Origin: Welwitschia mirabilis
Taxonomy: Eukaryota > Gnetophyta > Gnetopsida > Welwitschiales
NCBI GenBank assembly: GCA_051453625.1
Contig: JBOZIK010000001.1
Span: 36,961,156 to 37,025,155, forward strand
Direction of reading: 5' to 3'
Length of the DNA stretch: 64,000 nt
Positions 12,470 through 23,134 of the stretch are shown here, piece after piece (positions within the stretch are counted from its first letter, which is position 1; each line of letters starts with the position of its first letter). The position numbers were made by a program, and so were the translations under genes. The notes under the pieces were generated by a model that was not told the DNA's origin, did not search any database, and saw only the letters and a program-made list of their open reading frames with translations.

Positions 12470-12830
12470 CACAAGCTAGTATCTTGATAATGGATGTTCA
12501 AGGTACATGATAGGAGATAAATCTAGATTCAAATATCTAAGCCACTTTAATGGAGGAGAAGTAAATTTTGAAGATAACAGAAGAGCAAAAATAGAAGGCA
12601 TTAGAAGCATTGGTGGAGGTAATCTTTCTAGAATTAATGAAGTTTTCTATGTAAATGTTTTAAAGCATAATTTATTGAGAATTATTTAAATTTGTAACCA
12701 AGGTAACAAGGTAGTTTTCGATAAATCAAAATGTGAAATGTTACATGGGAAATCTAATAATGTAATTCTTAGAGCAAGTAGAATAGACATTGTATATAGC
12801 ATAGATCAATCATTTTCTTAATATTATTTC
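12470..12830 (+). pseudogene. copia protease and GAG-pre-integrase, copy B
   Basis: The active-site region reads YLDNGCSRYMIGDKSRF: Asp is kept, but Ser of D-S-G is Asn. The pre-integrase motif EVFYVNVLKHNLL follows (to about 12689), then a stop and the conserved RASRID...YSID. It is homologous to 9900-10290. Confidence 0.85.
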
Positions 12831-12844
12831 TCAAATATTCCTTA

Positions 12845-13640
12845 GGAAGAGCTTTGGCATAAACTATTAGGTCATGTTAGTTATGATTAGTTAAAAATAA
12901 TTATGCATAAAAACATTGTGAAAAGTATCCCTAAGATAAATGTAGAAAACAAGGCTTATGTAATGCATGCCAAAAGGGAAAACAAATAAGGATTTCACAT
13001 AAAAGTAAAAATTAAACTTCCACATCTATGTTGTTAGAGTTTATCTATATGGATCTGGTATGTCTTGCTCAAACTTAAAGTTTAGGTGTAAAATGTTATT
13101 TTCTTACTATGGTTGATAACTTTTCTAGATATACTTGGGTAGCCTTCTTGTCAAACAAGTCTAAAGCTTACAAACATTAGGTTGAGATATTCAAAAAGAT
13201 TCAAAACAAAAAGGGGTTTAAGATAAGAAGTAATCATGGTGTTGAATTTTAAAATTATTTTTTTAAGAAATAGTGCATTGATAATGGAATTAATCATTAA
13301 TTTTTAGTCCTAAAGATACCACAACAAAATGGTATAATTGAAAGAAGGAACAGAGTCCTCCAAGAAATGGCATGAACTATGTTAAACAATAAGGAGGTCC
13401 CTAAATCTTTTTGGGCTAAGCCAGTTAGGCCCAGTACAGATAAAATGCCATATGAGTTATGAAATGGAAGACAACCTAATGTGTCATATTTTAAAGTCTT
13501 CAAAAGTAAATTCTATGTACTGAAAGATAGAGAACACTGAAGCAAATTTGAGTCTAAAGTAGATGAAGCTATCATTTTAGGTTACTCAACTAGAAGTAGA
13601 GTCTATCGTGTTTTTAACAAGAGAATTTTAATGGTATAAG
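12845..13640 (+). pseudogene. copia integrase, copy B
   Basis: Contains LGHVSYD (12865), CNACQKGKQIRIS (12955), the MDLVCLAQT core start, VDNFSRYTWVAFLSNKSK (about 13110) in which the second catalytic Asp pair is Asp-Asn, NHGVEF with the Glu (about 13235), and PQQNGIIERRNRVLQE (about 13320). Several stops and a short deletion (the segment before KPVRPSTDKMPYEL lacks the ACYIINKV part) show decay. Confidence 0.85.
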
Positions 13641-14720
13641 AGTTAATAAATGTGCAAATTGATGAGATTAACATAAGACTAAACTACATAGATGAAGAAG
13701 AATTCATAACTACAGGTATCTCTATAACTAATGAAGGTACTATTGAAAGTAATAAAGTTCCATAAAAATAAGGTACACTAAAAAATCCTGAATTACTAAA
13801 AGATAATCCTTTAGAGTATATTATTGAAAAAGTTAATTCAAAAATAAAGATAAGAGATTCTATAAAAAAATTTTATGCTCACATTTGTTATGTTTTAAAA
13901 ATAGAACCTAAAAAATTTGAAGAAGCTGAAATTTATGAGAAATGAATGATGGCAATGCAAGATGAGCTATAATAGTTTAAGATAAATGATGTTTGGAAGT
14001 TAATAGAAACGTCAAAAGATAAAAAACGTTATTGAAACTAAGTGGATTTTTAAAAATAAATGTGATGAAGAAAATAATATCATTGAAAACAAGGCAAGAT
14101 TAGTAGCACAAGGCTATAATCAAATAGAAGGCATTGATGTAGGTGATACTTTTGCTCCTGTTGTAAAGCTAAATAGCATTAGAATGTTTTTATCTTTTGC
14201 ATCCTATAAAAATTTTAAAGTTTATCAAATGGATGTGAAGAGTGCTTTTCTAAATGGTACTTTAAATGAAGAAGTCTATGTAGAGCAACCACAAGGCTTT
14301 ATTGATCCTCATAAAACTGATCATGTGTATAGAATTAAGAAATCTTTGAATGGATTGAAACAAGCTCCAAGAGCTTGGTATAAGAAGATAGCCACCTTTT
14401 GAAATGAAAATGGATATATTTGTGGAATTATAGATAAAACCTTATTTGTAAAGAATTTAAAAAAGGATTTCATTATTATACAGATTTATATAAATGATAT
14501 TATTTTTTGTGCCTCAAATAAAAAGATATCAAAACAATTTGTAACTATTATGATAACTCATTTTGAAATAAGTATGTTTGATGAATTAAAAATATTTCTT
14601 GGACTACAGATCAAGTAATTAAATATAGAATATTTATTTCTCAATTCAAATATGCAAGAGGTTTAATCAAACATTTTGGACTAGACAATGCAAAAACAAC
14701 TGACACTCCTATGTCTACAT
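13640..14720 (+). pseudogene. copia linker and reverse transcriptase, copy B
   Basis: The linker (13640-13930) is followed by RT: WKLIET..., [21 protein letters not shown] (about 14090), [20 protein letters not shown] (14228-14290), [20 protein letters not shown] and [12 protein letters not shown] (to 14390). The catalytic YxDD box is YIND at 14487-14498, so the first catalytic Asp is Asn. Stops occur at 14401 and 14620. This is the longest RT stretch in the A/B element. Confidence 0.9.
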
Positions 14721-14769
14721 TATGTAAAGTAAGTTTGGATAAGAATGGTAAATTAGTAGATCAAGAGAT

Positions 14770-15480
14770 TTACAGAAGTATGATTAGTAGCTTATTATAT
14801 TTGACTGTAAGTAGAGTAGATATTATGTTTAGTATTGGAGTTTGTGCAAGGTATCAATCCCAACCAAAATAATCACATCTATAAGTAGTAAAAAGAATAA
14901 TCAGGTATGTAAAAGGTACATGTAATTATGATTTATGGTATTCTACAGAGACATATTTCGAACTTGTAGGTTTTAGTGATGCACATTGGGCTAGTTGCAA
15001 AGAGCACAAGTGGAAATTGCTTTCTATTATATTCATGTTTAGTAGGATGAGTAAGTAAAAAATAAAACTCTATTTCTCTCTCTACTACAGAAGTAGAATA
15101 TATTATAGCGGGTAGTCGTTGCACTTATCTTTTGTGGATGAAAGAAATTCTAAAGAATTTTGGCGTTAATTTTGAACAAATTCCTATTTTTTGTGACAAC
15201 ATGAGTGCTATAAACATATCGAAAAATCTTGTTCAGCACTTAAGAACCAAACATATTAAGCTAAGACATCATATCCTAANNNNNNNNNNNNNNNNNNNNN
15301 NNNNNNNNNNNNNNNNNNNNNNNNNNNNNNNNNNNNNNNNNNNNNNNNNNNNNNNNNNNNNNNNNNNNNNNNNNNNNNNACAATATGAGTGCTATAAACA
15401 TATTAAAAAATCCTATTCAGCACTCAAGAACCAAACATATTGAGCTAAGACATCATTTCCTATGAGACCAAGTCGAAAAA
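14770..15480 (+). pseudogene. copia RNase H, copy B
   Basis: Includes YRSMISSLLYLTVSRVDIMF (about 14772), RIIRYVKGTCNYDLWYS (about 14895), GFSDAHWASCKEHK (about 14970; Asp of the RNase H site), EVEYIIAGSRCTYLLWMKEIL (about 15090-15155) and CDNMSAINISKN (about 15192), then an N gap and a repeat of the last segment ending in KHIELRHHFL. Frameshifts lie near 15010-15080. It would remove RNA from the RNA:DNA hybrid. Confidence 0.85.
15196..15463 (+). repeat. Gap-flanking duplication in RNase H
   Basis: 15196-15279 and 15380-15463 are copies of the same RNase H segment either side of a 100-N gap, with several mismatches. This is most simply two overlapping contig ends (perhaps different alleles or repeat copies) joined without merging. 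Confidence 0.8.
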
Positions 15481-15599
15481 GAATGCATCTTTATGAACTT
15501 TGTGAGTACAGACCAACAACTAGCAAATATTTTTACTAAATCCCTAAATTTTAATACTTTTCTTCATCTTAGAAATGATCTTGGGGTTATCTCACTGTC

Positions 15600-16313
15600 C
15601 TATGGCTAATTGTAGAATGATCAACTAGATCCTTGATTTAGTTAACTGGATGTGGTCGATCGACCAAATTAAAAACCCAGTCACTTAGACCTCTGTAGAT
15701 CCTTCAGTGAAAACTGATAATGCAAAATGGAAATTTCTTTTGTATTTTTTATTTTCATATTTTCATTTTAATTATTTATTTATGTTTTACTTATGAACTT
15801 TTATTCTCTCCTTTTTCATTGATGTTAAAAGGGGGAGAATTAGTTAATTAGTTATTTATGCCTTTAGATGGAATCAATATGCACTTCATTCTTATGTTCT
15901 AAATTGTTCTCAATTTGTATCTCAAATCTTTTTGTGCTTGTGCAACTCATATATACTTAACATGTTTTTTGAATAATGATTTTTAAGGTTTTAAATGGTT
16001 ATTTCATAAATTCAAATGTCGATGTCCAATATTGAAAATGAACTCTAAAATGTGTTAACTGATCAATATGTTAAATGGTTTATGTGATAACATTATGCTT
16101 TTCATAAAATTTATGTTTTTAACCCTCTAAATATGCATCTTAAAATTATTTCATTTTAAGCATAAAATTTGACTATTCATAATGTATTAATTTGGCTTCA
16201 AAAGGTGTAACATTTTATAAAGAATAATAGTCATTTTCTGAGGGGAAATTTTTCTAAGTCCTAAATATTTTTGCAACTAAGTATTATTTCCCATCAATGT
16301 TAAAGGGGAAGAT
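15600..16313 (+). other. 3' untranslated region of A/B with two polypurine tracts
   Basis: Non-coding stretch after pol. A purine run aaaagggggagaa lies at about 15828, soon after the end of pol, and a second, aaaggggaaga, at 16302-16312 directly abuts the 3' LTR and is the likely plus-strand primer. The same pair occurs at about 48745 and 49190. Confidence 0.7.
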
Positions 16314-17827
16314 TGTTAAATTCTATTTTGCTAATTGATGTCAAGATAATGTTTTTTATGTAGAAATTTTTGTGTATCTTATGCAGAAGATGTTAATCAC
16401 TTGTAGGTTTAAAGAGGAAGCTAAGACCATTGAATTCTAAGCACTAGAAGCCCGTTAAGTTCATTTACCCTCTTAAGGGGGTTAGCTGGACTTTCAAGGG
16501 GTGGACCACACCTTAAGTAGACACTCAAAAATTGAACTGAATTCAGAGTGATTGATCAGATTTCTGATGGGGTCAATCAAACTTGTAACCTTAAGAGCCA
16601 ATATTCTTGAACTGAATGGCAAGGGTTCAATTGAACATTTATGGGTCAATCAGATATGTGGACCTGGTAAAAATATCCTTTAACTAAATGATAAGGGGTT
16701 GACTAGACTTATAATGAAGTCAACCAGATCTGTGAACCTATGAATAGTACTCCTAAACTGATTATTAAGGGGTCAACCAGATCATTGAAGGGGTCGACCG
16801 GACCTGAGCACTGTGTAGCTGATACTCCTAAGTTGATCATCATGGGGTCAATCAAACACCTGAAAGAATCAGCTGGACCCAATGTAGGAAATTAGAAATA
16901 TTTTTATTAAGACTAGTCGGTAACCAGACTTAATGGTGAATGACTAGATAGGGGCCGAATGGACCCAAATGGAGTTGATTGGATATGGACCCATAAGAAA
17001 CGGGGCAACCAAAAATTTTAGTCAAGCAACCTGTATAAATCATGATACAAGATGGGATCAATTGGACTTTTGAGGGGTTGACTAGTTGGAATGGAACTAA
17101 AATTTTCTATTCATTTTGTATCCATTATATCTTTGTTAGATAGCCATTTTCTAGCTATTTATAGTAGTTGGAAGCATATTTTCAAATGTAATAAACCCTA
17201 AAAGCCTTTCAATATAAATAGCCAAGAGATAGATGACTAAAGAACCTTCTTGAATTAATGAATTAGCACTATAATCTTATGATATCCACTATTGAATCTT
17301 GACATTTATACTCTTGACCAAGGAAGATCTATTTTCTATTTTATCTCTAAATTCAAGATCAGATCCAGTGCTTTATCTATTGTACATATGCAGAGAGGAG
17401 CTCCATTAAATCTACTATATCAATGATGAATAATATTTATACATCAAAGCATTCTTACCATCACTACTATATCCCCTGAAGGTTGAAACCGAGCCTATAA
17501 AAGTCCATTTATAAAGGTTACAAGTAAAAATGTAACACCAAGAATAGTTAACAAAGATCTAGATCAAGCTTGGAGATAAGCGGATCATTAAGAGTGGAGT
17601 AGGGGGTTTTCCTAAATCACTGTAAAACCCTGTGTGTACATCTATTTGGTATTTTATGCTTTCTGTCAGTTTGATTACTTTGAATACATTTAGTTTTTCT
17701 TCATATGCATAATTTTATTGGTAAATTATTTTGACTAAGCTTTTAATATATAATAAATTATCAATTCATCTTATTTTAATTTTTAAAGAACCTATTCACC
17801 CCTCCTCTAGAATTCTTGATCCTTTTA
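16314..17827 (+). repeat. 3' LTR of A/B
   Basis: 1514 bp, TGTTAAATTC...GATCCTTTTA (last CA mutated to TA). It is homologous along its length to 7636-9138, including the GTCGAC-like array, and is followed by TSD GAAGG. Confidence 0.85.
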
Positions 17828-17832
17828 GAAGG
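17828..17832. repeat. Target-site duplication GAAGG (right copy)
   Basis: Matches 7631-7635 exactly and lies at the junction between the A/B 3' LTR and E integrase coding sequence. Confidence 0.85.
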
Positions 17833-18415
17833 TAGATTTAGCTTATTATGTAGCATGTAGTACTTACTGCTTCAGCTTAAAATGTTCTTACAACTTCATT
17901 ATCATTAGCATTGTTCTTGCCATATCTTGGAGAACTCTATTTTTTTTAGATATACCATTTCATTTGGTATTTTTGGTGCTAAAAACTCATGCTTAATTCC
18001 ATTATCAACCTAATAATTTTTAAAATAATGATTTTTAAATTCGCCTTCATGATTACTTCTAATCCATTTAATAGAATACCCTTTTTTGTTTTGAATTTGG
18101 TTGCATATCTTAACAAATCTCTTAAAAGTTTTAGCTTGATTTCCTAGGAAAGAAATCTAAATAAATATAGAGTAGTCATCAATCATTGCCAAAAATATGG
18201 CTTTTGTGCTAGACTTTTAGCTTGAGAAGGATCTACCAAGTTCATATGAATAAGTCCAAGAGGCATAGATGTGGAGACTAAGTTTTTACTCTTATGAGAG
18301 GTTCTAATTTGTTTTTCATTTTGGTAAGCATCACATAAATCATATTTACAAACATGAATTTTCGGAACCCCTCTTACAATCTTTCTTTTGATGAGAGTTT
18401 TAAGTTAATCATAGT
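17833..18415 (-). pseudogene. E element integrase (N-terminal and core)
   Basis: Minus-strand reading shows a zinc-binding part (VCKYDLCDAYQNEKQIRTSH; second Cys of the CxxC now Tyr), the core with MPLGLIHMNLV, and the NHEGEFKNHYFKN motif with catalytic Glu followed by NGIKHEFLAPKIP. It ends at the A/B insertion in the segment AEAVSTTCYII. Its continuation is at 7635-7400. Frameshifts near 18180-18240 and stops mark decay. Confidence 0.85.
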
Positions 18416-18830
18416 TTACATGTCATAAATGTTGGTGCCATGGTTTTTCTTAATTAACTTATAAAAAATGATAAATAGAAAATAGTTTTCAATACTATAG
18501 CTATTATCTATCTTATTTTCTTTGAGAAGAACCTCATCTATTCTACCATATCTAACTTTACACTTTTGACTATAAAAAATAACTCTAAGTCCTTTATCCC
18601 AGATTTGACTAATACTAAGTAAATTATGTTTAATACCATCTACATATAAAACTTTATTAGTTTTAGGCATGTTACTTCCATTAATTCTTCTTATGCATTC
18701 AATGTTTACCTTTTCATCATCACTGAAAGTTACCTCCCCTCCTTTAAAATCATTTAGGGATTGGAATCTTGACTTGTCACATGTGTATGGTGAGAGAAAC
18801 TACTATCCAAGCATTAAAATGTTTCACCAC
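18416..18830 (-). pseudogene. E element protease and GAG-pre-integrase
   Basis: The protease site reads LDSS (about 18809-18798) where family members have LDSG, followed after a one-base frame change by CDKSRFQSLNDFKGGEVTF. The pre-integrase segment (18670-18416) has NKVLYVDGIKHNLLSISQIW and KIDNSYSIENY. This is better preserved than copies A and B. Confidence 0.85.
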
Positions 18831-19221
18831 TAGCCTTGCAAGCTATTTAAATCAATAAGCTTCTCAAATTCTCATCCCTTACCATCTTAGTATTTTTAGA
18901 CTATTGCAGTGATAAAATTTAGGTATAAATTTGAAAGGAAAATCACTAGTGTTACTTGAAAAAATCATAACCTTTTTGAAATTGCAAAACAATTTAGAAT
19001 GAAATGATTTACCACTAAAATAATAAGTAATCTTTGAAATGAAATTAATATTTAGCTAATAAACCTAATTCAAGGAAGTATATAACTTTGAAGAAGAACA
19101 TCTACTACCACTTTTATCATGAATTGACTTTCCTATTTCTAGTATCTATTCCAATTTGCTAAAGCTATTAGAAAATTTATTTGCAAAGCGAAACAAATTT
19201 TTTACCTCTTAAAGCAAACCT

Positions 19222-20467
19222 TTATTCTCCTTTTGGATTTCCTATATTTAAGCTCTGAGCTTTCTTTTCCTTGTATAGAGACTTTACTATTTTGTTTAGT
19301 TCCTTTATTCGCTTAGCCAGCTTCTTACCTTTTATGTATAGTTCTTGATAGGTATCTTCTAAATCTTCTTTCTCTTCCTTTATGGTGTCTAGATTATTCA
19401 GTTTTATTGAACAAGAAATTTCATTTAAGGTTTGAGTTATTGACATGGAAAAAAGCTTTTTATCTTCTTCTGACTCTTGACCAGAACTGCTGTCTTCTTC
19501 ATCATTTAAGTTATTCCAAATTGTAATAAGAGACGGTCTTTTAGATCTTCTCTAATTCCTATTGTTTTTTAGACATTCATTAGCAACATGTCCATATCCT
19601 TTATAGGTATAGTACTATATATCCTTCATTTTCTATTGACTCTTCTCAATTTTGATTTATCCCTTCTAGTCCTTTTGCTTCTTTTCCCCTTTTTTCTTTT
19701 CCTATACAAGAATTTTTTGAACATTTTTACTAATAGTATTAATTTATTCTCATTAAGATCATCATCTGATCTTTCATATTTTGCTTCATCCTACTTACTT
19801 TTTAAAGTAACACTCTTCTTATTATCTTTGGGAAATTTTAGCTTATAAGTTTGAAGATTACCTTATAGTTCATCCAGGGCTATTTAGTTGATGTCCTTAC
19901 ATTCTTCAATGGCAATTACCTTTGGCTTAAAATACTTGGGAATATATCTTTAATACTTTTGCTTCATCCATCTCTTCTCTTAGTCTGACCATTGAGTTCA
20001 CTATGTCTGTCAGGTTGGCAACGAATTCCTTAAGAGTTTTTTCCTCCTCCACCTGAATATTTTTAAACTTGATGAAGTATTTGGAGTTTTTTTTATTTTA
20101 TGTAGATGACCCTTCCTGGGCTACTTCAAGAATATTCCATACTTCTTTAGTAGTTTCACAATTTACTATTCTCTTGAATTATTCTACAGACAACATAAAA
20201 AATAGCATTAAGAGCATGGAAATTCAAAGTACTATTCACTTTATTAAGAGGTGTCCATTGATCTTTTGGTTTTAAGACAGTTTTGGAATTTTCACTACTA
20301 TCTCTTTTAGTTATTATAATATGGATGTATCCATTGTAAACTACTTCTTCTATATCTACATCGAGAGACCTAAGGAAAATTCTCATTTTATATTTTCAAT
20401 AAGCATAGTTAATTTTATCAAATAATAATGGCTTTGTAGTAGGGAATCCATCCGAGGGGTTACTCAT
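19222..20467 (-). pseudogene. E element copia gag with UBN2 core
   Basis: Start ATG at 20467, 63 bases inside the LTR end. The order is: N-terminal FDKINYAY..KYKMRIFLRSLDVD (DUF4219/copia gag N-terminus), a KPKDQWTPLNKVNSTLNFHALNAI segment (20386-20200), the UBN2 core with a VEEEKTLKEFVANLTDIVNSM-like run (about 20060-19970), a zinc knuckle remnant YKGYGHVANEC (about 19600) lacking the first two Cys, an acidic DEEDSSSGQESEEDKK run, then the coiled coil EDLEDTYQELY...RIKELNKIVKSL. It provides the full-length reference that shows what copies A, C and D have lost. Stops and frameshifts are present. Confidence 0.85.
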
Positions 20468-20518
20468 AGCTAGTGTTATGAGTTAACATTTGTTAGAATC
20501 TATTATTAACTCAACCTT

Positions 20519-20530
20519 GCTCTAATACCA
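20519..20530 (-). other. Primer-binding site of E
   Basis: Reads TGGTATTAGAGC on the minus strand, one change from the iMet consensus, directly abutting the LTR end at 20531. Confidence 0.85.
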
Positions 20531-21063
20531 TGAAAAGATCTATAAACCCTAGAATAGGGATGAATAGATTTTTAACAAAATTTTCTCTAAAAATTATTGA
20601 AGCATATATAATAATAACTTCAAACAAACATGGAAAGAACTATCTATAGGAATTTAATGAGTATATTAGAAGGAAATAATAAAAATAAAAAATGGAAAAT
20701 ATGCATTAGACAAGTGATTTATAGTGGTTCATAAAACACCCCTACTCCATTCTTGACTATCAGTTTCAACCCTAAGCTAATTCAGATCTTATTGCTTTTC
20801 TTCTAGGTTTTTAAGTCAATCTATAACCTTTACAAAAGGAACTTTTAAGGCTTAATTTCAACCTTTAAAAAGTAAAGATTTTGGTGCTAGAAGTATGCCT
20901 GAGTGCATTAGCTCATCTAATCTGAAGTACAATAATGATGGATTACATTACTTAGAGTAATAGTTCACAAGTACAGTGCTTGTAGTGCAAGTGTGTGTCT
21001 TAACCAGAACGATATCAATAGTATAAATGTTCTTTTTTTAAAAAACTAGTAATCAAAAGGTTC
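20531..21063 (-). repeat. E 5' LTR, 3'-terminal segment
   Basis: On the minus strand this ends ...CTAGGGTTTATAGATCTTTTCA next to the primer-binding site. It contains the agtaggggtg...accactataaatcac phrase shared with the other copia LTRs here. It is cut at 21063 by element F; the missing upstream part is at 51311-51807. Confidence 0.75.
21059..21063. repeat. Target-site duplication GGTTC (left copy)
   Basis: GGTTC immediately before the F 3' LTR boundary. The identical word lies at 51311-51315 just outside the F 5' LTR start, 30.2 kb away. Confidence 0.8.
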
Positions 21064-22422
21064 TAAGAATTTATTTTAAAATTAGAAGGGATGGATGAAT
21101 GAATTTTCATCAAATAAATTTAAACTAAACAACAAAATAAAATACACAATGAAAAACCTTACTGAAATAATGTGGTTTTCCAACTTGGATACATTCAAAC
21201 AGAGAGGGTAGATTCTACTTACACCTTCAGATATTCTTGACCTATAAGAAATGATGGTTTTCTAGAACATCACCAACCTTACAATAAGTAAACATCTCCT
21301 CACAAATTAGCACATTCTTCTGCTTAAAGAAGTAGTGGTTTTCATAGGCACATCATAAACCTTTACAACAATGAGAGTTTCCTCACAAGAAAGAAGTCTC
21401 CCCCAAAAGGGAATGATGGTTTTCTTACTGACTAATAATCTTACATTCAATAAGTATCTAAAAGCACAATAACTAATGCACACCCCTACAAGGATTACCT
21501 TACAAAATATTTGGTATTTCAAGAAATGGACTCGATAATAATATTTAACAATAAGATAGTCCATAATAAAATAACCAAAAAATGCAATACAAAAACAAGC
21601 CTGAATACACTTTGATGAGGACTTTAATATCCTTGAAGTTGTTGTTGTAGTCATGAGTATGAATGAGGAAAATGATAGCAATGATGATCCAAATCCAAGA
21701 GATGAAATAATAATTGCTTCTTACTACTGCATCTTTTGATTTTTTCATGAGAGGTTTCCTTTACTTATGCTTCCAAGATCTATAAGTTTAATTGATTCAA
21801 TGAACTATTAAAAGTTATACTTTTATTTTTGACATTGATGATTTATAACAATGAGGAAGATCTAACCATTTAAGCTTAAAAGATAGCCATTTGAATCTAC
21901 AACTACCATGCAATGGATAGCTAATGTTTATGCTTTGGGTTCATAAATTTTCTTTTAATTGACATTAACTTTGGGTCAAGACTTCTTGAATTTTGTAGAT
22001 GACTACTTTCTAGACGTCTTTAATTTTATAGATGTCTTGAGCTAGCTTGCCCAGATTCTGATGAATTTTTCACTATATTATCCTTGGACATTTATGATTA
22101 TGAATCTGCTATGTACAAGTTGTTATCTTAGTTGAAACATAAGATATTAGTTTAAAAAATGAAATTTGTTACTTGTTTTAGTTTAGTACATTTTATACGT
22201 CTTTAGTTTTCTAGACATCTTCACTTAATATATTTTCAATTTCTCATACATCTTCAATCAATTGATTTTATAGTTTAGCATTAGATCCTTTTTGTGAGAC
22301 GTTGCTTTTGAAGATCCATCATGATCTCGTATCTATGAAGGTTATATTCACTTATAATAACCTGTCTACATGAAGACATAAAATGTTTGATAAGTGAAAT
22401 TTTAAAGCTAGATTTTCCAACA
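21064..22422 (-). repeat. F 3' LTR
   Basis: 1359 bp. On the minus strand it begins TGTTGGAAAATCTAGC at 22422 and ends AAATTCTTA at 21064. Along its length it matches 28788-29637, 34776-35005 and 51008-51310 in that order, which shows how the 5' LTR was fragmented. It carries AGATGTCT-type motifs at about 21990-22260. Confidence 0.8.
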
Positions 22423-22440
22423 ATATCCCCATTTTTTATG
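22423..22440 (-). other. Polypurine tract of F
   Basis: Reads AAAAAATGGGGATAT on the minus strand directly upstream of the 3' LTR start. This fixes the element's orientation. Confidence 0.7.
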
Positions 22441-23130
22441 ATGTCCAAAACTCAACAAATCTCATTAGTGCAATCTAAACTAATCAATTAAAATCAAACA
22501 TTTTATTCTAGTAAAATGCACATTAATTACTAGTTCCAATAAACATTATATCTGCTACTTGACGTCAATATATATATATATGAAAAATTTAAAAAACTAG
22601 AATAATATACATTTTATATTTACTTAAGAAACTTTGTAAAAATACACAAAAATGGATGATAAATCATTGTATTGTTTATTCACGAATGTATGTAAAAATA
22701 ATTAAGCACATAAACATTTTGATAATCTCAATATTGTAATATATCTATGAAAATGTGCCATTTTTAAAGCATGAAGTTCATATGTGTGAAAATCACTATA
22801 TCATAACTAATGAAAATTTTTCTAGCATCATGTAAAAATATTTAGATCACTAAATAGTTAGAATAGTGTATATGCAAGTGTGCCAACAAAAGCATAAGAT
22901 AAGAATGATAAATGTGCTGAACACAATACATAAAATAACAAATATGATACAAAAAGAAAGTTTTTAATAATAGGAATGTATGCCAGAATGATAAGGAGGA
23001 ATCATCAATACAATTAATGAAACTCTTAGATCCAATACAAGATTTCATAGTCAAGAGCTCTAATCCCAATAGAGTATCCTCATTATAAAAATTAAAGTAT
23101 TCAACTGATGTGTCACTAATTTGCTATATA
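22441..23130 (-). other. F 3' untranslated region
   Basis: AT-rich, no reading frame of note. A second purine-rich tract, AAAAAGGGGGGAGAAG (about 23146-23131 on the minus strand), sits at the end of the ORF2 region. It parallels the two-tract layout of the A/B and C/D elements. Confidence 0.5.
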
Positions 23131-23134
23131 CTTC

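Larger units (their letters stand above)
7636..17827 (+). mobile_element. Ty1/copia element A/B inserted in E integrase
   Basis: Starts TGTTAGATTATG and ends ...GATCCTTTTA, with 1.5-kb LTRs at both ends and a perfect 5-bp TSD (GAAGG). Internally there are two successive gag-to-RT segments: A (9205-11775) and B (11876-15480), separated by a 100-N gap. Since one insertion event should give one internal region, the doubling is either a tandem LTR-internal-LTR-internal-LTR array whose middle LTR is lost in the gap, or a scaffold error. By eye the two LTRs differ at about 21 of the first 158 positions, mostly transitions, so the insertion is old. Confidence 0.85.
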
